Origin: an uncultured Flavobacteriia bacterium
Lineage (GTDB): Bacteria > Bacteroidota > Bacteroidia > Flavobacteriales_D > Crocinitomicaceae
Reading direction: 5' to 3'
Assembly: GCA_903930085.1 (NCBI GenBank)
Contig: CAIYXD010000338.1
Span: forward strand, 1-11,446
Length of the DNA: 11,446 bases
In this document: positions 7,521 to 11,446 of the stretch, one piece after another
Numbering within the stretch: the stretch's first letter is position 1
Layout: each line of letters starts with the position of its first letter
The notes under the pieces: generated by a model
What the model saw: only the letters and a program-made list of their open reading frames with translations
Database searches by the model: none
What the model was told of the DNA's origin: nothing
Made by a program: the position numbers and the translations under genes

Positions 7521-8102
7521 TTAATTTTTTTGATTTTGTAGAAATTCTACCATTTTTTTTAAAGCTCGAGAGCGGTGGGAAAGGGTATTTTTTTCAACTA
7601 AATCCATTTCTGCAAAGGTCTTTCCGCAATTTTCAGGTTCAAATATTGGATCATAACCAAATCCGTCCTTACCTCTTCTTTCTTCCACAATTCTACCTTT
7701 TACCACACCCTCAAAAAGATGTGTTTCACCTTCCCAAAACAAAGAAATTACTGTTCTGAACTGAGCGTTTCGATTTTCCATTTCTGACAAATTTTCCAAA
7801 ACAAGTTGCATATTTCTATCAGCATTGCACGATTCGCCTGCATAACGAGCCGAATAAACACCTGGTTCGCCGTTCAATGCTTCAATTTCCAAACCGGTAT
7901 CATCTGCAAAACAATTTAACTTAAATTTATCGACGACAAATTGTGATTTCAATCGTGCATTTCCCTCTAGTGTGTTTTCCGTCTCTGGAATATCCTCCGT
8001 ACAATTCAAATCATCCAAAGTGACAATTTGAATGCCGTTTGGAACGATAGATTGAATTTCTTTTGCTTTGTTTTTATTGTGTGTTGCGAAAACGAGTTGC
8101 AT
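7521..8102 (-). CDS. rdgB: RdgB/HAM1 family non-canonical purine NTP pyrophosphatase (XTP/dITP diphosphatase)
   Basis: The product hydrolyses dITP, XTP and ITP to monophosphates, keeping deaminated purines out of DNA and RNA. Counting from the chosen ATG at 8102 (193 residues), motifs are FATHNKNK (5-12) at the very N-terminus as usual, FADDTGL (65-71) with the metal/catalytic aspartates, GEPGVYSARYAGE (78-90), GFGYDPIF (147-154), FAEM (163-166) and KNTLSHRSRAL (171-181). A GTG at 8126 would add eight residues, but family members begin just before the ATHN motif. A TATTTTTG promoter box also covers that GTG, so the ATG is preferred. The gene is divergent from hisF2 and tandem with the isocitrate dehydrogenase gene, 103 bases upstream of its start. 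Neighbours show no functional link. All key residues appear present. Confidence 0.96.
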   Translation of the reverse strand: MQLVFATHNKNKAKEIQSIVPNGIQIVTLDDLNCTEDIPETENTLEGNARLKSQFVVDKFKLNCFADDTGLEIEALNGEPGVYSARYAGESCNADRNMQLVLENLSEMENRNAQFRTVISLFWEGETHLFEGVVKGRIVEERRGKDGFGYDPIFEPENCGKTFAEMDLVEKNTLSHRSRALKKMVEFLQNQKN

Positions 8103-8125
8103 ATTACTTACTTTAATGGGTTGCA

Positions 8126-8133
8126 CAAAAATA
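8126..8133 (-). promoter_or_regulatory. -7 promoter box of rdgB, decides its start codon
   Basis: The minus strand reads TATTTTTG, an exact TAnnTTTG match, 23 bases before the ATG at 8102. A TTTG at 8149-8152 lies only 15 bases further upstream, shorter than the usual ~19, so the -33 part is doubtful. Transcription from here would start around 8119-8122 and would leave the GTG at 8126 outside the message. Confidence 0.45.
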
Positions 8134-8240
8134 GCAAGATTTTTCCGTCAAATTAACGGGAAATCATATTGGTTTCATTCGTGAAGACTGGCACAATTGG
8201 TTTTTGTTTATTTCAAAATTAAAAACTTTAAAAAAAATTC

Positions 8241-8263
8241 ATTTTAGCATCGTATTCTAAAAT
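8241..8263. promoter_or_regulatory. Dyad upstream of hisF2, possible operator
   Basis: ATTTTAG (8241-8247) and CTAAAAT (8257-8263) are perfect 7-base inverted copies with nine bases between. They lie 30-52 bases before the hisF2 ATG, next to a candidate -7 box at 8270, the usual place for an operator. The flanking 8134-8292 spacer otherwise holds only A/T-rich sequence and no gene. Confidence 0.3.
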
Positions 8264-8269
8264 TGATAG

Positions 8270-8277
8270 TATTTTTA
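8270..8277 (+). promoter_or_regulatory. Weak -7 box upstream of hisF2
   Basis: TATTTTTA differs by one base from TAnnTTTG and lies 15 bases before the ATG at 8293. No convincing TTTG element is found 19-20 bases upstream. A promoter must exist in this spacer, since rdgB is divergent, but its exact position is uncertain. Confidence 0.25.
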
Positions 8278-8292
8278 CTTTAAAAAAACACT

Positions 8293-9045
8293 ATGTTTCG
8301 ACCACGGATAATCCCAGTTCTTCTGCTGAAAAATCGGATACTTGTTAAATCAGTGCGATTTAAAAATCCAACATATATCGGCGATCCAATCAATGCTGTT
8401 AAAATATTCAATGATCTTGAAGCGGATGAGTTAGTTTTTTTAGACATTGAAGCAACACGCGAAAACCGACTAATTTCACTTGATTTCATTAAAGACGTTG
8501 GTGAGGAAGCAAACATGCCTTTTTCTGCTGGTGGAGGCGTTCGAACAATTGAGGATATTCGACAAATTATTGAAGCAGGTGCAGAAAAAGTGGTAATAAA
8601 TTCCTACGCAGCAGAGAACCCTGACTTCATAAAAGAAGCATCTGAAACTTTTGGTTCTTCCACAATTGTGGTTTGTATGGACGTAAAAAAGAAGCTATTT
8701 GGTGGGATGCAAACTTGGATTAAGGCAGGAACAAAGCCAAGTGGACATTCCCCTATCGCATTCGCTAAATTAATGGAAGAAAAAGGAGCTGGAGAAATAA
8801 TTGTTCAATCCATTGAAAAAGATGGAACGATGAGTGGGTATGACATTGAACTAATTCGAAGTATTTCTGATGCCGTTACAATTCCGGTAATTGCATTGGG
8901 AGGAGCTAGTTCTGAAAAAGATTTAATAAAAGCCTTTAACGATGGATTCGCGAATGGACTTGCGGCAGGTAGTTTATTTGTTTACCAAGGTACTAAAAAG
9001 GGAGTTTTAATTTCTTATCCAGAAAAAGGAACTATTTTATTTTAA
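8293..9045 (+). CDS. hisF2: HisF2/AglZ-family acetamidino modification protein (HisF-like TIM barrel)
   Basis: The 250-residue product is homologous to the cyclase subunit of imidazole glycerol phosphate synthase, but belongs to the branch serving sugar amidination. HisF-type features are RIIPVLLLKN (5-14), GDPINAV (30-36), FLDIEAT (49-55), SAGGGVRT (78-85), VVCMDVK (126-132), SIEKDGTMSGYD (173-184) and VIALGGAS (199-206). In true HisF the first catalytic aspartate is at position 11; here residue 11 is leucine in VLLLKN, while Asp130 is kept. The LLLK and KNPTYIGDPINAV segments are typical of the HisF2 branch (WbpG partner), from family knowledge. Its expected role is to receive ammonia from a HisH2 glutaminase and pass it to the sugar amidotransferase encoded next, 97 bases downstream. 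No histidine gene and no hisH is present. A secondary role in histidine synthesis is unlikely but not excluded. Confidence 0.9.
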   Translation: MFRPRIIPVLLLKNRILVKSVRFKNPTYIGDPINAVKIFNDLEADELVFLDIEATRENRLISLDFIKDVGEEANMPFSAGGGVRTIEDIRQIIEAGAEKVVINSYAAENPDFIKEASETFGSSTIVVCMDVKKKLFGGMQTWIKAGTKPSGHSPIAFAKLMEEKGAGEIIVQSIEKDGTMSGYDIELIRSISDAVTIPVIALGGASSEKDLIKAFNDGFANGLAAGSLFVYQGTKKGVLISYPEKGTILF

Positions 9046-9070
9046 TTAATAAAAATTAAATGTATTTTTG
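9040..9070 (+). promoter_or_regulatory. Candidate internal promoter for the sugar amidotransferase gene
   Basis: TATTTTTG at 9063-9070 matches TAnnTTTG exactly, and TTTT at 9040-9043 is one base off TTTG with 19 bases between. A transcript would start near 9077 and carry a leader of about 66 bases. The same bases form the AU hairpin, so the two readings compete. Confidence 0.35.
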
Positions 9071-9080
9071 TTAATTGAAA
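9040..9080 (+). other. Long AU-only hairpin over the hisF2 stop codon
   Basis: Bases 9040-9056 can pair with 9064-9080 to form 17 pairs around a seven-base loop. Fifteen pairs are A-U and two are G-U. The hisF2 TAA (9043-9045) lies in the ascending arm. No T-run follows on the plus strand, so it is not a standard terminator; it could protect the 3' end or tune read-through into the next gene. Confidence 0.45.
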
Positions 9081-9102
9081 AAAAAATCTAATTGCTATTA
9101 GA
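9078..9102 (-). terminator. Terminator-shaped hairpin on the strand opposite to the operon
   Basis: TCTAAT (9087-9092) and ATTAGA (9097-9102) form a perfect 6-bp stem with a TGCT loop. On the minus strand the stem is followed by nine T (complement of 9078-9086), the form of an intrinsic terminator facing away from the amidotransferase gene. The stem has only one G-C pair and is therefore weak. In the plus-strand message it is a small leader hairpin. Confidence 0.3.
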
Positions 9103-9105
9103 CAT

Positions 9106-9141
9106 ATGAAGTCACTTATACCATTCGAATCGATCTATTGA
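9106..9141 (+). CDS. Possible 11-codon leader peptide upstream of the amidotransferase gene
   Basis: An ATG at 9106 opens a frame encoding MKSLIPFESIY, with a TGA at 9139-9141 that ends one base before the ATG at 9143. Ribosomes ending here could restart on the next gene. There is no codon run that would signal classic attenuation, and such a short frame can arise by chance. Confidence 0.22.
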   Translation: MKSLIPFESIY

Positions 9142-9142
9142 C

Positions 9143-10276
9143 ATGCTTATAAATAACTACCAAATTTGTAGCCGCTGCGTGATGGATACTTCAGATGCTG
9201 ATATTACTTTTAATTCAAAAGGAGAGTGTAACCATTGTACTGAATTTAACGAAAAAAGAATCCGATACAATTACCAAGGTGAAAAAAGCGATTTAGACCT
9301 GGAACGCATGGTTCTTAAAATGAAATCAGATGGTATTGGTAAAGAATACGACTGTATTGTTGGATTGAGCGGTGGTGTTGATAGTAGCTACGTTGCCTAT
9401 ATCTGTAAACAAAAAGGATTGAGAGTACTTGGTGTTCACTTGGATAATGGCTGGAATTCAGAAGAAGCTGTTTTGAACATTAAAAATATTGCTAGAAAAC
9501 TAGAAATTGATTACGAAAGTTTCGTTTTAGATTGGGAGGAATTCAAAGATTTACAATTATCATTTTTAAAAGCTGCAATTCCAGAGGCAGATACTCCTAC
9601 TGATATTGCCATTCTTGCAGCCCTGCACAAGGTTGTAGTGAAATATAAAGTGAAATATATAATCAGTGGCGGAAATTTTGCTTCAGAGGGAATACTTCCA
9701 AAAACTTGGCATTACAATGCAAAAGACCTCACCTATTTTGATTATATCCAAAGAAAATTTGGAACAATTAGATTGAAAAAATTTCCAACATTCGGATTTA
9801 GGAAAGAAATGTACTACAAGTTAATTCGTAAAGTAAAAATGGTTTACATCCTTAATAGTGTTCCGTACATTAAAGAGGATGCAATGGCACTGTTAAAAAA
9901 GGAATTGGATTGGAAATACTACGGCGGGAAACATTATGAATCGAAATATACAGGATTTATTCAGTCGTATTATTTATTCGAAAAATTTGGAATTGACTAT
10001 CGAAGAGCAACCTTTTCTTCTCAAATCTGCACAGGTGAAGTAACGCGGGAGGAAGCACTGTTAGAACTTTCTAAAAAACCCTACAAGCCCGAAGTAATCG
10101 AAGATGAAAAGAAATATATTGCAAAAAAATTAGGCGTTTCGATTGAGGAATTTGACGCAATTCTTAAAACTCCAGCAAAATTATACCGCGATTATCCAAA
10201 CGATGAAAAACGATTGAGTTTTATTTATGATACGTATCGAAAAATATTCAAAAAAGAAAAACTAGCTAGTTTCTAG
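9143..10276 (+). CDS. N-acetyl sugar amidotransferase (WbpG/PseA family)
   Basis: The 377-residue protein belongs to the ATP-dependent PP-loop enzymes that turn an N-acetyl group of a sugar into an acetamidino group, as in Pseudomonas O antigen and Campylobacter flagellin glycans. Visible features: CSRC (9-12) and CNHC (29-32), two CxxC pairs likely holding a metal, with VMDTSDADITF between; the PP-loop SGGVDSS (76-82) that binds ATP; VHLDNGW (98-104); and the downstream family blocks SGGNFASEG (175-183) and SSQICTGEVTREEAL (292-306). The length agrees with family members of about 370-380. The partner cyclase-like gene lies directly upstream; the HisH2 glutaminase that normally supplies ammonia is not nearby. 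The sugar substrate is unknown, because no other glycan gene is in the window. The gene ends convergent to the rRNA methyltransferase gene, with a small terminator between. Confidence 0.93.
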   Translation: MLINNYQICSRCVMDTSDADITFNSKGECNHCTEFNEKRIRYNYQGEKSDLDLERMVLKMKSDGIGKEYDCIVGLSGGVDSSYVAYICKQKGLRVLGVHLDNGWNSEEAVLNIKNIARKLEIDYESFVLDWEEFKDLQLSFLKAAIPEADTPTDIAILAALHKVVVKYKVKYIISGGNFASEGILPKTWHYNAKDLTYFDYIQRKFGTIRLKKFPTFGFRKEMYYKLIRKVKMVYILNSVPYIKEDAMALLKKELDWKYYGGKHYESKYTGFIQSYYLFEKFGIDYRRATFSSQICTGEVTREEALLELSKKPYKPEVIEDEKKYIAKKLGVSIEEFDAILKTPAKLYRDYPNDEKRLSFIYDTYRKIFKKEKLASF

Positions 10277-10299
10277 ATTCTATTCCTTTTTAACGGAAT

Positions 10300-10320
10300 A
10301 ATTCAGATTTGAATTTTTTT
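10300..10320 (+). terminator. Small intrinsic terminator after the amidotransferase gene
   Basis: AATTCA (10300-10305) pairs with TGAATT (10310-10315) around a GATT loop, followed by T at 10316-10320. The stem is short and AT-rich, so efficiency may be modest. It lies 24 bases after the TAG and touches the stop codon of the convergent methyltransferase gene. Confidence 0.5.
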
Positions 10321-11446
10321 AGTCAACATTCATTCTAATCCGCCATTCTTTAGGGTATAAATTATTGAACCTATTTCCTAAATGTTTCACCCATCCTAAT
10401 GGTTCTTGACGGTATGTAATCAACTGAAAACCTTGCTTTCCAGCCAACGAAAAGGTATCACCGTGAAGATAATTCAATGCTTGCTTCAATTCGACGTCGA
10501 TTTTTCCAGAATAATTCAATAAGAATGGATTTAAAGCCAATTCTTCATTCGGAATTACGCCCTTACGTGCAATTTCACCAAGTGTGGTTCCCATTTTTTG
10601 TAAACGCAATTGCGACTGCACATGCAGCATTGCATCTTCTTGCCCTTTTGGTAATGCCAGCAATTTATCGTTCCAATTAAAAACTGTTACGTTCTCTAAG
10701 TTCGAAAAGCTGCTTAGATCCAACAAATCTTTCTGCCAATGGAAATCGTTTTTCCGCGTAAAACGGTTTTTACCAATCGAAGCATCTGGTTTCTGAATTA
10801 CAGCAATATAAAACCCTTCAGATTCCGTAATTCCCGGAATACAATAGTTTCCAATTTCATTTCTTCCAGCTTGTATGGAAGGTGGCAGCGACATGGAGAT
10901 AAGTTCGGCGCCAAGTTCATGTAAAAACCACGAAACAGTGTCTTCATTCTCTGTAGCATTGAAAGTACAGGTGGAATAAATTAGAAATCCTCCAGGTAAC
11001 AAAGCATCCCAAACATCCATCACGATACGTTTTTGACGAGCAGCGCATAATTGCACATTTTCCTCGGACCATTCTTGACGAGCCTTGGTGTCTTTCCGAA
11101 ACATTCCTTCTCCTGAACAAGGCGCATCCACAACGATTGCATCAAAAAATTGGGGTAACCGATCAAAATCTTTCGGGTCATTATTCGTAACAATTGTATT
11201 TGTAAATCCCCACTTCGTTAGATTTTCTTTTAAAATTCTCGCCCGCGGTTGAATTACTTCATTACTAACCAAAAGTCCTTCATTCTTTAAAAATGATGCA
11301 ATTAAGGTACTTTTCCCACCTGGCGCGGCACACAAATCTAAAATTCTAGGATTCTCCGGAAGATTCAAAGCGTTTAAAACAGTTGACAAAACCATAGAAC
11401 CCGCTTCCTGCGGATAATAGGAACCGGCATGGAACAATGGATCCAA
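10319..11446 (-). CDS. RsmF/NOL1/NOP2-type rRNA cytosine-C5 methyltransferase (5' end outside window)
   Basis: The visible 375 residues lack the N-terminus: the frame is still open at 11446, and its first codon there (TTG) is an internal leucine of the motif LDPLFHAGSYYPQEAGSM. SAM-dependent m5C methyltransferase motifs follow: ILDLCAAPGGKST (35-47, SAM binding), VVDAPCSGEGMF (105-116) with Cys110, and LIYSTCTFNATENED (155-169) with Cys160, the two cysteines used for catalysis and product release. After residue ~230 comes an RsmF-like C-terminal region, probably with a PUA-like RNA-binding fold, ending in LGNRFNNLYPKEWRIRM. E. coli RsmF modifies C1407 of 16S rRNA; the same target here is an inference. 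The gene converges on the amidotransferase gene with 42 bases between stops. Confidence 0.92.
   Translation of the reverse strand: MDPLFHAGSYYPQEAGSMVLSTVLNALNLPENPRILDLCAAPGGKSTLIASFLKNEGLLVSNEVIQPRARILKENLTKWGFTNTIVTNNDPKDFDRLPQFFDAIVVDAPCSGEGMFRKDTKARQEWSEENVQLCAARQKRIVMDVWDALLPGGFLIYSTCTFNATENEDTVSWFLHELGAELISMSLPPSIQAGRNEIGNYCIPGITESEGFYIAVIQKPDASIGKNRFTRKNDFHWQKDLLDLSSFSNLENVTVFNWNDKLLALPKGQEDAMLHVQSQLRLQKMGTTLGEIARKGVIPNEELALNPFLLNYSGKIDVELKQALNYLHGDTFSLAGKQGFQLITYRQEPLGWVKHLGNRFNNLYPKEWRIRMNVD

Noticed and set aside
7517..7528. Palindrome AAAATTAATTTT at the rdgB stop as a terminator
   Set aside because: All A/T, would leave a four-base loop and four weak pairs, and no useful T-run follows on the minus strand.
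8168..8203. Direct repeat ATTGGTTT at 8168 and 8196
   Set aside because: Eight bases, two copies, 28 bases apart in AT-rich spacer; too little to call a regulatory repeat.
8293..9045. Annotation as histidine-biosynthesis HisF
   Set aside because: Asp11 is replaced by leucine, no his genes are adjacent, and the next gene is a sugar amidotransferase; the HisF2/AglZ branch fits better.
10281..10300. Hairpin TATTCC/GGAATA as terminator of the rsmF-type gene
   Set aside because: A 6-bp stem exists, but no T-run follows on the minus strand; the neighbouring hairpin at 10300-10315 with its T-run suits the plus-strand gene instead.
11444..11446. TTG as the start codon of the rRNA methyltransferase
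   Set aside because: It encodes the leucine of the conserved LDPLFHAG segment, which is internal in this family; the true start lies beyond the window.

Overview
The window is AT-rich chromosomal DNA from a member of the Bacteroidota, most likely a flavobacterium-like organism. The evidence is an outer-membrane receptor with a carboxypeptidase-regulatory-like domain, a DUF4403 lipoprotein, a group II GGGP-synthase (PcrB) gene joined to a phosphopantetheinyl transferase, and several upstream boxes that fit the Bacteroidota sigma factor pattern (TTTG, about 19 bases, TAnnTTTG). No species can be named from the sequence alone. I see no insertion sequence, CRISPR array, tRNA, rRNA or phage gene, and no gene-free stretch longer than 300 bases.

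Layout. Positions 1-2091 (minus) carry the first ~697 residues of a TonB-dependent receptor whose 3' end lies outside the window. A 215-bp divergent spacer leads to a plus-strand pair at 2307-3697: an Sfp-type 4'-phosphopantetheinyl transferase overlapping by four bases with a PcrB/GGGP-synthase-family enzyme for ether lipids. Convergent to these is a cysteine-rich DUF4403 lipoprotein gene (3726-5111, minus). Upstream of it, and separated by a clear intrinsic terminator (5129-5159), is the monomeric NADP-dependent isocitrate dehydrogenase (5174-7417, minus). Next comes rdgB/HAM1 nucleotide-pool sanitation (7521-8102, minus). A divergent spacer then opens a plus-strand pair at 8293-10276: a HisF2/AglZ-type cyclase-like protein and an N-acetyl sugar amidotransferase (WbpG/PseA type). 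The window ends in a convergent, 5'-truncated RsmF/NOL1-type rRNA m5C methyltransferase.

Most genes are unrelated housekeeping functions in short transcription units. The part most worth attention is the sugar-amidination pair. HisF2 and WbpG-type proteins normally work with a HisH2 glutaminase to put an acetamidino group on a surface sugar. Here the pair stands between housekeeping genes that face or leave it in the opposite orientation, with no hisH2 and no other sugar gene in the window. The 97-bp spacer inside the pair is unusually structured: a long AU-only hairpin over the hisF2 stop, a second hairpin beside an A9 run, an 11-codon open frame ending one base before the amidotransferase start, and a promoter-like box. 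I found no system that I can call wholly new.
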